64,000 bases of DNA from Bacteroidota bacterium (GTDB lineage: Bacteria > Bacteroidota > Bacteroidia > Flavobacteriales > Flavobacteriaceae): the NCBI GenBank assembly GCA_018267095.1, contig JAFDZC010000019.1:186001-250000 (forward strand), written 5' to 3'. Position 1 is the first letter of the stretch. Each line of letters begins with the position of its first letter. Of the stretch, positions 45,901-55,285 are shown one piece after another. Both the position numbers and the translations under genes were made by a program. The notes below the pieces were generated by a model. The model ran no database searches. It was not told the origin of the DNA and saw nothing but the letters and a program-made list of their open reading frames with translations.

Positions 45901-48547
45901 GCACAAAGCCGGTTCCTACCACCGTATGAATAATGTTCGCAAAAGTTGCCAGACCGGCCACGGCACTTACCGTCATAGTACCTCCGCTCATCGTTCCGGT
46001 ACTGCTGATGGTTACGGATCCGACATAATCTTTATCTAAATTACCACAAGCGTCTTGAGCTGCTACAATTACATTGGTCATGGTATTTCCGGCTCCTGTT
46101 GTGACAGGTTGTTGGGTAAAAGCCAGCTTAGTAGCTGTTACGCTGATGACGTTTTTAGCATTGGCAGACGATTGAGCACCAAATGCCGTTTTACCCGAAC
46201 CGGATGATGAAAAAGTGGTCAAGGCATTGGTGATGGAAAAACCAAAATCATCTCCGTCAAAGTTGGTTGAACCAATTCCGCAGTTGAGCGAAAGTCTTAA
46301 GGATAATGTTTTTTGGGTATTATCAGGCACCACAACATTTAAGCCTGAAAAAGTAATATTGTACACACCTGCTGTTGTACTCACAACTCCATTGGCTAAT
46401 CGCGTTGCTCCGTCAAATAACGCGACTGTTTTGATGGCGTCTGACCAACTCGTTACTTGATTTCCGGTTGCTTTGGTAATAGTAAAATCGGTTAAAATCG
46501 TACTGAGGTTATCAGCATCGGTTGTTGCGCCACCATCTCGCACTTGAAACTGCCATACTTGAATTCCGGTTGAAGAGGTGAGGTTTGCTGCATCGTTGAT
46601 GGTTGAAGCAATGGTAGCCGGTTCCGATAAAGCCACTGCCAAAATATCGGAAGCGGCACTCGCAGTAGAAGTTCCTTGAATGGCAAAATCATAGGTTCCT
46701 TCGTCCACATCATTGTTGGTGATAATCAATGTAGCGTTTGAAGCGCCTAAAGCAAGCGCATTAAATGTAACTGTAAAAGTTGTTGAACCTCCCGCAGCAA
46801 CTGGTGAAACCGGCGCAGTAGTGACCGTGTAATCACCTGCATTGACTCCTGAAAAACTGATTCCTGAAATGGTTAGAGCTGCTGTTCCTGTGTTTTGTAT
46901 CGTAAAAGTTCTTGTAGTGGTGGTTGAACCTATCACCATGGCTGGAAAAACAGTCCAATCGGCTGTGGTTGGGGTGGTATCGCCATCAACAATGGTAGTG
47001 GCATTTCCTAAAATATTGATCTCTGGTGATGGTGTAAGAACAGTAATGCTTGTGGTCGTAGCCGGTGTTACGCCTGCAACCGGATTGGCATTGATGGTTA
47101 AAGTACCATTGCCCGGAGCGGAATATTGAAAATTAATAGGAAAAGTAAGCACTCCTCCCGAAAAAGCAGTCGGCATATTGCTCATGGCCAATGAACCGGC
47201 ATTGGTAATCGTGACATTACTACTGTAATTTAAATCTTGATTTCCGTTGGCATCTTGAGCGTAAACCGTTGGAAGTGTTGAAAAGTTAACGCCAACATAT
47301 TGTGTCGCGCCAGGTGTGTTGGTGCAAACAATCCTAGTAGTTACCACCGTTACTTCATTATTTGTAGCGCCAGATTCAACTGCGGTCCCAGTACCAGATT
47401 CAAACTGAGTTGAAGTAGCTATGTTGGCAGTTGTGAAATTTGTTCTGTCGATTTTAAAAGCAAAATTGAGCCCATCAATGGTAGTTGGCAAGGTCCCTCC
47501 CAAAGCCGTTTTGAGCCATATTTTGAGCCTGTAGGTTTTGGTTCCGCCGTCTGCAATATTTCCTAAAGTGGCGGTATTGATCCCTGAAAAAGTAATGTTC
47601 GTTGCATTGACGGTTCCAGTCAAAGTATTGGTTCCGTCTGATAGCTCTGCTCCTAAAATCGCCTGTGTCCAATCGGCAATATCATTTCCAGTACCTTGCG
47701 GGATTACTATCTGGCTGATTAACGTGGGCAAAGCATCGTTGGCAGCAACGGTATTGGCATCATCAGTTACCAAAAAATCAAAGTTCAAAGAAGACGAGGC
47801 TAGTGTGTTTACTAATGATGAGATAGTAGCGGGCTCAGCTCCAACTCCGGCTGTAACTCCAGAATAAGAGGATGGTGTGGGTGAAGTTGCATAAACTGTA
47901 AAATCGTCAATTCCTATGTGTGCATTACTGCCTGACGGGGTTCCGTTGGCAATTGAAAACCTAAAATCTACACTTGTCCCATTGGGAATCGATAAACCCG
48001 AGATGGTTATGGCTCTGGCTGTTTGAACCACATTAAACAATGTTGACGAACCGGTTGTAGCTGTATAGCTGTTGGTGCCGGTGATCCCGGTGTTTGAGTA
48101 GGCTCCGGCGCCAATTCTGTAATCCATGGCGACGGTGGTAGCTCTACCTGCATCATTATATTGCTCAACATTCCAAGTAATAACAAAACCGTCTACAACT
48201 CCTCCTGTATTATTGACCGCGCTAAAGGTAAAAGTGGTTGAACCTGAGGTGGCTTGTTTTTGCAAAATAGCATAATCTGAACTTACACTTGAAGCTCGAC
48301 CAGCATAACAATTGTTCCCTGAAGCATTCGCTACGGTTGGAGTGGCCGCTCCAGAAGTTATGATTGGATACATGGCATTGTACGTTGCCGTTGTAACTGC
48401 CCAATTGGTTGGGAGAGTAATCGCTGTTCCTCTGAAAGCGTCAAAATTTTGAGTGTAAGTATTCCCTGAACCCGTTCCGGTAATGGAATACTGTGCAACC
48501 GAAAAAAAACTACATAAGAGAGCTGTTATGAGTAATTTTATCTTCAT
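42932..48547 (-). CDS. Giant secreted T9SS cargo protein (1871 residues)
   Basis: The signal peptide is MKIKLLITALLCSFFSVAQ. Residues ~20-225 form a beta-rich domain ending IGIDDFTVYAT. A ~270-residue module starting GAEPATISSLVN (from ~228) is repeated from ~640 (SEPATIASTIND). Between them (~505-625) is an ASH/choice-of-anchor-D-like domain (ADWTVFPAMVIGSTTTTRTF, TFTIQNTGTAALTISG). Residues ~905-1140 resemble a lamin-tail-like region (EISFVCFQDLLPGTTIYLTD). From ~1370 comes a ~400-residue module shared with the 49624 gene (KGYIARA, LLGNPYPSAIDAEKF, SGQGFIVA, IQGRPLPF). A short T9SS-type tail (VYDVLGRNVFES … VTQKIIY) ends it. Probably a surface or released structural/adhesive protein. No catalytic motif seen. 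Confidence 0.85.
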   Translation of the reverse strand: MKIKLLITALLCSFFSVAQYSITGTGSGNTYTQNFDAFRGTAITLPTNWAVTTATYNAMYPIITSGAATPTVANASGNNCYAGRASSVSSDYAILQKQATSGSTTFTFSAVNNTGGVVDGFVITWNVEQYNDAGRATTVAMDYRIGAGAYSNTGITGTNSYTATTGSSTLFNVVQTARAITISGLSIPNGTSVDFRFSIANGTPSGSNAHIGIDDFTVYATSPTPSSYSGVTAGVGAEPATISSLVNTLASSSLNFDFLVTDDANTVAANDALPTLISQIVIPQGTGNDIADWTQAILGAELSDGTNTLTGTVNATNITFSGINTATLGNIADGGTKTYRLKIWLKTALGGTLPTTIDGLNFAFKIDRTNFTTANIATSTQFESGTGTAVESGATNNEVTVVTTRIVCTNTPGATQYVGVNFSTLPTVYAQDANGNQDLNYSSNVTITNAGSLAMSNMPTAFSGGVLTFPINFQYSAPGNGTLTINANPVAGVTPATTTSITVLTPSPEINILGNATTIVDGDTTPTTADWTVFPAMVIGSTTTTRTFTIQNTGTAALTISGISFSGVNAGDYTVTTAPVSPVAAGGSTTFTVTFNALALGASNATLIITNNDVDEGTYDFAIQGTSTASAASDILAVALSEPATIASTINDAANLTSSTGIQVWQFQVRDGGATTDADNLSTILTDFTITKATGNQVTSWSDAIKTVALFDGATRLANGVVSTTAGVYNITFSGLNVVVPDNTQKTLSLRLSLNCGIGSTNFDGDDFGFSITNALTTFSSSGSGKTAFGAQSSANAKNVISVTATKLAFTQQPVTTGAGNTMTNVIVAAQDACGNLDKDYVGSVTISSTGTMSGGTMTVSAVAGLATFANIIHTVVGTGFVLNTSSAFPSVSSSTFDIVAVTVLNAGDLAILAVNTTAESSGSADEISFVCFQDLLPGTTIYLTDNGYERVSAGLWGNTEGIIMMTRTNTTLPKGTIITIHTTNGGVNDGTDYTVYTCGSADANWNKSVASPATYFFDLNKDDQVWICQGGVWGNTNTALHDMTYNGNVLYGWTDIPWKTAPAWDIANGTKGSTIYPKKDCFTTDVANLETGASQVKFNDPVDPDFSTTTNGKYEWIALINNPANWNYYASDAAFDSSGYNYLGATTCPGMIIASDTYVNGKWTGFKDTNWFNCGNWDTLMVPDATVDVQVGDNVFNRQATVDATAQYASAYSYIASAKNLTVTGEKVEIIGNANNKLEVHGNVLINGPAGYIDMDDSNSATADGQLYLYGNWTNNIGSSAFDEGNGTLQFVGTGVQTIASAATQGTETFYNVILDNNFDTATSNDLIATGTLTVNATRNVNIDSAGYIIAGKKLSHNGNLTIANNGQFVQIDETNTNDGTYTGTKFQVNRTAQVKHYDYVYWGSPVKDFPVASLPNTNRYEWNTLQANANGTTGNWVAPTTTTMTTGKGYIARASNGASTAQAMNLVFQGEPNNGQFTFPINRGTYTGPDYDADLTNATNALTTKRDDNWNLLGNPYPSAIDAEKFLVLNQTKIEGTVWIWKHGLDPTASGSPFYNNYLYNYSATTDLIKYNGLGSTEPDTFAGSIASGQGFIVAMLDSAPQPGSTVTFSNDLRRGSMLSASGLFDNTDFFRMSSNQTAANRPEAKSRIWLDVVNVAGGQKDTALVGYSENSTFGVDHMYDCMNSIKNELTLYSMIDAEPYIIQGRPLPFDPGDVVPMGVKIANEGAHTIAIRKVDGLFETTQQNIYLEDKQLGIIHDLRQAPYTFTSAAGRFDNRFVLRYTNELLSNPVFESNQNVVVLAKKDFIEIHSYNQNLQQVQVYDVLGRNVFESKNLDQVSLNINSINPSNQVLMVQVKRKDGSIVTQKIIY

Positions 48548-48829
48548 TTTTTTTGTGGTTATGAAACATTAGCGCATAAAAAAAGCAGGCTGTTTTTGTT
48601 GTGTAGATTGGGTAGGTCAAAATTACTACTATTTCATTTAAAATGATGCTCTTGAGATGATGAAATTGTAAACAAATTCACTTAAAAACAAACATTTTAG
48701 CAGTCGAATGATTTTTTACAAGGTTTTTTCTTACAAGAATATAACTTATTATCAATCAGCAGATTAAACCTTATTTGAATGATTTAAAGAAAAATTTTCA
48801 AAAAGAAATTAATTTTGACTTTCTTCTTT

Positions 48830-49315
48830 ATGGATTGTATGAATTCATTTAACCCTGAAATCCAAGAGCTAATAAAGAAACTTGAACACTATTGTGCTTA
48901 TCAAGAGCGCTGCCATGAGGATGTTCGTCAAAAAATGCATCAGCTCAATGTGCCCTACAGTCAACGAGATGAATTGGTGGTACATTTAATTGAAAACAAT
49001 TACCTCAATGAAGAGCGATTTGCCATTGCTTTTGCTCGCGGAAAACATCGAATTAAACTTTGGGGCAAACAAAGAATTTCGAATGAACTTAAGTTCAGAA
49101 ATATCTCTTCACGCATTATAAATACTGCAATTAAAGAATTGTCCGACCAAGAATATTATGACAATTTTAGTTGTTTAGCTGAAAAGATTTGGCAACAAAC
49201 CACAGAATCTAATCTTTTACTAAAAAAGAAAAAATGCACTGAGTTTTTGCTCCGAAAAGGTTATGAAACATCTTTGGTTTATGATAAAATTCATGAATTA
49301 GAATCTACCTTATAG
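48830..49315 (+). CDS. recX: RecX-family regulator of RecA
   Basis: A 161-residue helical protein with RecX repeats: KLEHYCAYQERCHEDVRQKM, LIENNYLNEERFAIAFARGK and KLWGKQRISNELKFRNISS. In the family it binds RecA filaments and limits their activity. An upstream TTG (48815) lies within a TAATTTTG -7-like box (48810-48817), so ATG 48830, or 48839 (MNSFNPEIQELI), is preferred. It lies alone between the two giant secreted-protein genes and has no link to them. recA is not in this window. Confidence 0.9.
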   Translation: MDCMNSFNPEIQELIKKLEHYCAYQERCHEDVRQKMHQLNVPYSQRDELVVHLIENNYLNEERFAIAFARGKHRIKLWGKQRISNELKFRNISSRIINTAIKELSDQEYYDNFSCLAEKIWQQTTESNLLLKKKKCTEFLLRKGYETSLVYDKIHELESTL

Positions 49316-49623
49316 CGCTCGCTAAATCACTGCTTTTTCTACCGAATGTCTTTTGCATTTTATCGGTAAAAAACACTCCTTCCAAAATATTGTAAGTATT
49401 TACAGTAATTTTTAAAAGAGATGAAAAGATTTAATATTTCAGTCTAAATAACTGAAAATGAAGCTTTTTTTATGTCCTTAAAACAAACTAAATCGTTTTC
49501 GTAAAATGTAGGAAAAAAAATATATTATCTAAAGATTTGTGTATTTCATCGGTATTTTTATACATTTGGTCGATTTTTAAAAACAAACCCACCACAACTG
49601 TATCAACTTAACCTGTTAGTGTT
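49316..49623. other. Intergenic region with hairpin and promoter
   Basis: 308 nt without a gene. At 49334-49373 a hairpin can form from TTTTTCTACCGAATG and CATTTTATCGGTAAAAA, with TACCGA/TCGGTA as its core. It has no T-run after the stem on either strand, so it is a weak terminator candidate for recX at best. The rest is AT-rich and holds the promoter at 49536-49568. No small ORF with a credible start was seen. Confidence 0.5.
49536..49568 (+). promoter_or_regulatory. Promoter of the 1875-residue secreted protein
   Basis: TTTG (49536-49539), 21 nt, TACATTTG (49561-49568), both consensus. It gives a ~50-nt leader before ATG 49624. Confidence 0.75.
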
Positions 49624-52600
49624 ATGAAAAAAAATACTTTATCGGAGTTAAAAGACAGAACTGTCATTATTGCAACCGCTGTATTTAACCAACTACACTT
49701 AATTTTTATTCTCCTTGCACTTATCTTTTTTAGTGTAGAAACCGCATCCGCACAATGTACGCCGGCTGGAAATCAAACCTCATACGGAATAGGTTCCTGG
49801 ATTGCATATGTTTATTCATACACTGATACGGGCAATCCACCTTCTAATGCATTTGTTACCTACAGAGGTTTTACCACACAATCCGAGATTTTTGATTATG
49901 ATTTAGGATCGGGCTCCATTTCTGGTACAAACATCTGTGGATCTTACAGCGATTATTTTTCATATCGCCTCTTGATGCAACGCACTTTTAGTCCCGGATA
50001 CTACTCATTTACTGTTGGCGGTGATGATGGATACAGGTTGAGTTTTGATGGGGGAGCAACTTACTTGATAAATGTATGGAATGACCACGGATATACCACT
50101 ACATCAGCGAATTCAATATACCTAAGCGGAACTTATAACATGGTTCTGGAATACTATGAAAAAGGTGGAGTCTCAAGGCTTTCATATTCCTATACGAATT
50201 GTACTACGAGTTCAACGGCTCCAACATCGATTGCCGGAAACAACAGTATTTGTTCTGGCGATAGTACAACACTTACTGCAACCGGCGGAACTTTAGGATC
50301 TTCAGGAGCCTATCAATGGGGAACAGGCACAACAGTCGGATCGAATATCATTTCCGGTCAAACCGGTGTTTCCATAACCGTATCACCAAGTTCAACAACC
50401 ACTTATTGGGTTAGAAGAATTGATCCTGCTCCGTGCAGTATCACAACCTCCGGAGTTACACAAACAGTTACTGTAAATAGCCCTTCAACGGTTCCAACAA
50501 CCATCAGCGGAACAACAAATCTCTGTTTGGGCAACAGCACTACCCTCACTGCCAGCGGAGGAACATTAGCAACAGGTGCGGTCTATGAATGGGGAACGGG
50601 CACTACAGTAGGCTCGAACATAATTTCTGGTCAAACCGGTGCGTCGATTACCGTAACCCCAACGTCCACAACTACCTACTGGGTGCGTCGAACCAACCCA
50701 AGCCCTTGCTCTGCATATACAAGCGGAATAAGCTCAACCGTAACTGTGAACGTCCCTGCGGGAGACCAAACAAGCTACGGAAATGGCTCTTGGATTGGGT
50801 ATGTATACTCTGCAATCGACACGGCCAATCCGCCGAGCAATGCTTTTAGCACTAATTATCGCGGATATGTCACGCAATCTGAAACCTTTGACCAAAATAT
50901 AGGTGCCGGCAGCTTGTCAGGAACCAATCTTTGCGGAACCTATGCGGATCAGTTTTCGATTAGATTTAAAATGCGTAAAAACTTCACAGCCGGATATTAT
51001 ACTTTTACAGTTGCCGGAGATGATGGATACAGACTCAGTCTCGATGGCGGAGCTACATTTATCATCAATAATTTTGTAGATCACGGATATATTTCATCAA
51101 CTTCTTCACAATTCTATCTCAGCGGAAATGTTAATTTAGTCATAGAATATTATGAACAAGGCGGAAACTCTCAGGTTACCTTTAGTTATAGTGCTTGTAC
51201 CAATTTCTCAACAGCACCCACCGGGATTTCTGGAACCACCGCTTTGTGTGCAGGATCAGGAACCACTTTATCAGCCACAGGCGGTTATGCAGCTCCTGGA
51301 GCTACTTATCAATGGGGAACCGGCTCAACGGTGGGTTCGAACATTATCTCTGGAGCAACATCTTCAACTTATTATGTTAATCCTTCTGCTACTACCACTT
51401 ATTGGGTACGAAGAATTGACGGATCTCCTTGTAACCTAACAACGACCGGCGTTACACAGACTGTCACGGTTTCTACAGCATCTACAGCTCCTACCGGCAT
51501 TAGCGGAACAACAACGGTTTGTCGTGGCAACAGTATTACTTTAACAGCAACCGGAGGAACTTTAGCTGCAGGCGGATCTTATCAATGGGGATTTGGTTCA
51601 ACTGTGGGCAGTAATATTCTGGCAGGTCAAACGAACGTTTCTATCTCTGTAAATCCAAGTTCATCAACGAGTTATTGGGTTCGCCGTTTAGACCCTGCTC
51701 CCTGCAATACAACTACTTCTGCAGCTAGTGTTTACGTTACTGTCAGCAATCCATCATCGGCGCCCACCGGAATCTCAGGAACCACTTCATTGTGCAACGG
51801 TTCCGGAGGAACAACTTTAACCGCTACCGGAGGAACACTCGGAACAGGTTCCAATTATCAATGGGGAACAGGTTCAACCATCGGCTCGAATATTATTGCA
51901 GGCGCTACCAATGTTTCGTATTATATCAATCCGTCAACAACTACTACCTATTGGGTAAGAATTGTCGATCCGGCACCTTGTAGCCAAAATACGGCCGGAG
52001 TAACTTTGACTGTAACGGTCAACCAACCATCAACCCAGCCTACTACCATCAGCGGAACCACAACGATTTGTTCCGGACAAAGTACTACGTTAACAGTATC
52101 CGGAGGAACACATGGCACCGGAGCAGTTTACCAATGGGGAACCGGATATAGTGCAGGTTCCAATGTTATAACGGGTGCTACCGGAAACTCAATCACGGTA
52201 AATCCGACGGTTCAGACCGGTTATTGGGTTCGTCGTGTTGATCCATCTCCTTGTCCGGCTACCAATTCAGGTTGGATAACCACCACCGTGAATGTAAATC
52301 CGGTTTCAACTGCACCCACTACGATAACGCCTTCAACTACTTCAACTTGTCCGGGAACTTCAATGACTTTGACGGCTTCTGGTGGAACTGGTCAATCGGG
52401 CTCAACTTTTCAATGGGGAACTGGCTCAACAGTTGGCTCAAATGTTATCTCGGGACAAACATCGGCTACTTTAAGCATCACGCCAAGTACAACCACCACT
52501 TATTGGGTACGTCGTTATGACTCAGGATGTAACTCATATACCTCAGGAATTACCTACACTGCAACCATCGCAACAACCGGAAACCCATCTTCTTTTGGCA

Positions 52601-55251
52601 GCAATACTTGGAATGTATATGGTTATTCAGGTTCTGATGTTAGTTTGGCCACAACTACTTATATTGGTTATTACAGCACAAACACTTTAAATTTTGATAC
52701 GCAAACCGGAACCAATAGCTGGGGTAATGCAACATCGCCATCTAGTTCAGCAGGTTGGAGCGGATGCTCTGTACCGAATGACAATCATACTTTTACTGCT
52801 AAAAGACAGGGATTCCCTTGCGGACGTTATGCCCTCTACATGCAGAATTGGGATGATGTAGCCCGACTTTATGTGAACGGAACTCTGGTTTGGTCTGCCA
52901 ACTCTTGGAGCGGTAACGGAAACTACAATGTTAGTGTGGGGACATTTGATTTGGATGCCAACTCAACTATTGAATTGCGGAACGCTGAAATAGGTGGTGT
53001 TTCAAACATCAGTCTTACTTTGACGAACATTTCAGTGGCATCAACGGCGCCAACATCAATAACCGGCACAACTTCTATTTGCAGCGGTAGTTCAACCACA
53101 CTGACCGCCAACGGAGGAACCACCGGGACCAATGGCATTTTTGAATGGGGAACTGGAACTACTGTTGGCTCAAACGTAATCTCTGGCGCCAATACTGCCT
53201 CAATTACGGTGTCGCCAACCAGCAACACCACTTATTGGGTAAGACGCGTAGACAGTTTCTGCGGCGGAGCAACTTCTGGAGTAATACAAACTGTAACGAT
53301 ATCAACGGCAACAGTGGCCGGAACTTTAAGTTCAACCACAACTACCATTTGTAAAAATACCCAACCCAACTCGATTGTGTTATCGGGCAATACCGGAAGT
53401 GTCGTCAAATGGCAATATGCCAATGATGCCGCCTTTACCAGTGGCGTTACAGATATAGCATCAACAGCTACAACCCTCACAGGAGCACAAATCGGAAACG
53501 TTTCTTCTACCAGATATTTTAGAGCGGTAGTTCAAAGCGGAACTTGCCCGACAGTCTATACAACTCCGATTACTATCACTGTTCCGGCGACCGTTACCTA
53601 TAGCAATGGCGCTTGGAACGGAACACCTGACAGCACCACACCAGTTGTAATCTCGGGAAATCTAACTTTAAATTCTGACTTAAACGTTTGTTCTTGCAGA
53701 GTAACGGGTAATTCTACTTTAACGGTCAACAGCGGCAGCAATTTAATTGTTCAAACCTCTGTTGATGTGGTGAGCAATGGAAACATTATTTTAAAAGACA
53801 AAGCAAGTTTGGTGCAGATAGACGACACTGCCTCTAACTCCGGAAGCATTACCGCTTACAAAAAATCGGCACCGATGAAAGCATACGATTACAGTTATTG
53901 GTCTTCGCCGGTTCAAAACTGGAGACTGAATCAGTTATCGCCCAATACACAAACTGACAAATATTACAGCTTTGATCCCATCATCAACAATTGGTCATCA
54001 ATAGCCAGCGGAAATGCCGTAATGACTTCAGGCAAAGGTTATATCATCCGCGCGCCGCAAGGCTGGAGTTTAACCAACGCCAGCTCGGGCATTTACGAAG
54101 GAAGTTTTGTTGGAACGCCCAATACTGGTGTCGTCCCGGTGAGCATTCAAAAAGGTGCCGGGTATATGAATCTCATCGGAAATCCATATCCATCAGCTAT
54201 TGATATTGATCTGTTCTTGACCGATCCAACCAACGCAGGTATTGTCAATGGAACGATTTATTTGTGGACGCACAACACCGCCATCAGCAGTAGTATTCCG
54301 GGTAACGCAACCTATAATTACACTAGTGATGATTATGCCAAATACAATCTGACCGGAGGTATCAAAACCGCTTCATCCGCTATAACAGGTGGTGTAGCTC
54401 CTAATGGAAAAATTGCTTCCGGGCAAGGTTTCTTTATCGAAGCTAATTCATCTTTAGCTGCCGGAACTTACACTGCAAACTTTAAAAACAGCATGCGCGT
54501 AGCGAGCAATCAAAATCAGTTTTATCGAGTTGCCGGTAACAATGACAATGCTTCAAGAACCACGAACACAGTGGTTGAGAAAAATCGACTTTGGGTAAAC
54601 ATATCTAACGCACAAGGAGCTTACAACGAAGTTTTGCTTGGTTATCTGAGTGGTGCTACCAATGGCTATGACACCCTTTACGACGGAAAAACGCTTTTGG
54701 CCGGAAATGTGTTGTCATTGTATACCATCCAAGGAACTGACAACTACTCGATTCAAGGAAGAGCGCTTCCGTTTAACGATGCCGATATTATTCCGCTTGG
54801 ATACAGCACTACGGTAGCCGGTACATTCACCATTGCCATCGAAAACACAGACGGTTTCTTTCAAAATCAAAATGTTTATTTAATTGACAAACTCAACCAT
54901 GTCATCCAAAATCTCAAAAACGGAACCTACACCTTTACCACCGCAACAGGAACATTTGACACGCGTTTTGAGCTTAGATTCAACCCATACTTGTTGAGCA
55001 ACGAACAACCAGTATTCAACCCAGATGCTGTGATTGTTTACAGTCAAAAACATCAGGTAAACATTCATGCTCCTTCAAATATTCAAAAGGTGGGTATCTA
55101 TGATTTGTTGGGCAGATTGCTTGCTGAAAACGATAATGTTCACGCACAAGACTATCAATCAAGCTTAGTAAATGTTGCTACCGAAGCGTTGATTGTCAAA
55201 ATCACACTTGAAAACGGAGTGATTGTCAACCGAAAAATAATTTTAGAATAA
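49624..55251 (+). CDS. Giant secreted protein with PA14-like domains, eight Ig-like repeats and T9SS tail (1875 residues)
   Basis: It has a long signal region (hydrophobic ~20-40, ending SAQ). A PA14-like domain covers ~45-196 (GNQTSYGIGSWIAYVYSYTD, GGDDGYRLSFDGGATY). Two Ig-like repeats (197-377) are followed by a second PA14-like copy (~378-528), five more repeats (~529-985), a divergent third PA14-like copy (~986-1139) and an eighth repeat (~1140-1230). Each repeat is ~91 residues with the pattern TTLTATGGT…YQWGTGSTVGSNII…TTTYWVRR.DP.PC. The C-terminal ~400 residues before the tail equal the module of the 42932 gene (KGYIIRAPQ, LIGNPYPSAIDIDLF, IQGRALPF), then a T9SS-type tail (YDLLGRLLAE … NRKIILE). 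PA14 domains usually bind glycans. Likely a surface adhesin. Confidence 0.87.
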   Translation: MKKNTLSELKDRTVIIATAVFNQLHLIFILLALIFFSVETASAQCTPAGNQTSYGIGSWIAYVYSYTDTGNPPSNAFVTYRGFTTQSEIFDYDLGSGSISGTNICGSYSDYFSYRLLMQRTFSPGYYSFTVGGDDGYRLSFDGGATYLINVWNDHGYTTTSANSIYLSGTYNMVLEYYEKGGVSRLSYSYTNCTTSSTAPTSIAGNNSICSGDSTTLTATGGTLGSSGAYQWGTGTTVGSNIISGQTGVSITVSPSSTTTYWVRRIDPAPCSITTSGVTQTVTVNSPSTVPTTISGTTNLCLGNSTTLTASGGTLATGAVYEWGTGTTVGSNIISGQTGASITVTPTSTTTYWVRRTNPSPCSAYTSGISSTVTVNVPAGDQTSYGNGSWIGYVYSAIDTANPPSNAFSTNYRGYVTQSETFDQNIGAGSLSGTNLCGTYADQFSIRFKMRKNFTAGYYTFTVAGDDGYRLSLDGGATFIINNFVDHGYISSTSSQFYLSGNVNLVIEYYEQGGNSQVTFSYSACTNFSTAPTGISGTTALCAGSGTTLSATGGYAAPGATYQWGTGSTVGSNIISGATSSTYYVNPSATTTYWVRRIDGSPCNLTTTGVTQTVTVSTASTAPTGISGTTTVCRGNSITLTATGGTLAAGGSYQWGFGSTVGSNILAGQTNVSISVNPSSSTSYWVRRLDPAPCNTTTSAASVYVTVSNPSSAPTGISGTTSLCNGSGGTTLTATGGTLGTGSNYQWGTGSTIGSNIIAGATNVSYYINPSTTTTYWVRIVDPAPCSQNTAGVTLTVTVNQPSTQPTTISGTTTICSGQSTTLTVSGGTHGTGAVYQWGTGYSAGSNVITGATGNSITVNPTVQTGYWVRRVDPSPCPATNSGWITTTVNVNPVSTAPTTITPSTTSTCPGTSMTLTASGGTGQSGSTFQWGTGSTVGSNVISGQTSATLSITPSTTTTYWVRRYDSGCNSYTSGITYTATIATTGNPSSFGSNTWNVYGYSGSDVSLATTTYIGYYSTNTLNFDTQTGTNSWGNATSPSSSAGWSGCSVPNDNHTFTAKRQGFPCGRYALYMQNWDDVARLYVNGTLVWSANSWSGNGNYNVSVGTFDLDANSTIELRNAEIGGVSNISLTLTNISVASTAPTSITGTTSICSGSSTTLTANGGTTGTNGIFEWGTGTTVGSNVISGANTASITVSPTSNTTYWVRRVDSFCGGATSGVIQTVTISTATVAGTLSSTTTTICKNTQPNSIVLSGNTGSVVKWQYANDAAFTSGVTDIASTATTLTGAQIGNVSSTRYFRAVVQSGTCPTVYTTPITITVPATVTYSNGAWNGTPDSTTPVVISGNLTLNSDLNVCSCRVTGNSTLTVNSGSNLIVQTSVDVVSNGNIILKDKASLVQIDDTASNSGSITAYKKSAPMKAYDYSYWSSPVQNWRLNQLSPNTQTDKYYSFDPIINNWSSIASGNAVMTSGKGYIIRAPQGWSLTNASSGIYEGSFVGTPNTGVVPVSIQKGAGYMNLIGNPYPSAIDIDLFLTDPTNAGIVNGTIYLWTHNTAISSSIPGNATYNYTSDDYAKYNLTGGIKTASSAITGGVAPNGKIASGQGFFIEANSSLAAGTYTANFKNSMRVASNQNQFYRVAGNNDNASRTTNTVVEKNRLWVNISNAQGAYNEVLLGYLSGATNGYDTLYDGKTLLAGNVLSLYTIQGTDNYSIQGRALPFNDADIIPLGYSTTVAGTFTIAIENTDGFFQNQNVYLIDKLNHVIQNLKNGTYTFTTATGTFDTRFELRFNPYLLSNEQPVFNPDAVIVYSQKHQVNIHAPSNIQKVGIYDLLGRLLAENDNVHAQDYQSSLVNVATEALIVKITLENGVIVNRKIILE
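50212..53310 (+). repeat. Intragenic ~273-nt tandem repeats (eight units)
   Basis: Units begin at 50212, 50485, 51208, 51481, 51754, 52030, 52306 and 53041. Spacings within the tandem blocks are 273, 273, 273, 276 and 276 nt. All stay in frame and encode the Ig-like repeats of the surrounding protein. The two interruptions (50755-51207 and ~52579-53040) encode PA14-like domains. Conserved DNA stretches such as those for YQWGTG and TTYWVRR are near identical between units and could recombine. Confidence 0.85.
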
Positions 55252-55259
55252 ATGAAAAG

Positions 55260-55285
55260 AGCCGCTTCATTCAGCGGCTTTTTTT
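55260..55285 (+). terminator. Terminator of the 1875-residue gene
   Basis: AGCCGCT / AGCGGCT with a 6-nt loop, followed by seven T. It overlaps the 3' end of the convergent ketoacyl synthase gene, and a weaker T-rich tract on the other strand could let it work for both. Confidence 0.82.

Noticed and set aside
46842-47867. Open frames opposite the 1871-residue gene
   Set aside because: They are shadows of the Thr/Gly/Asn-rich coding sequence, with no start context or domain.
50212-53310. CRISPR-like or noncoding tandem array
   Set aside because: Units are ~273 nt, in frame and fully coding for Ig-like domains, with no short spacers.
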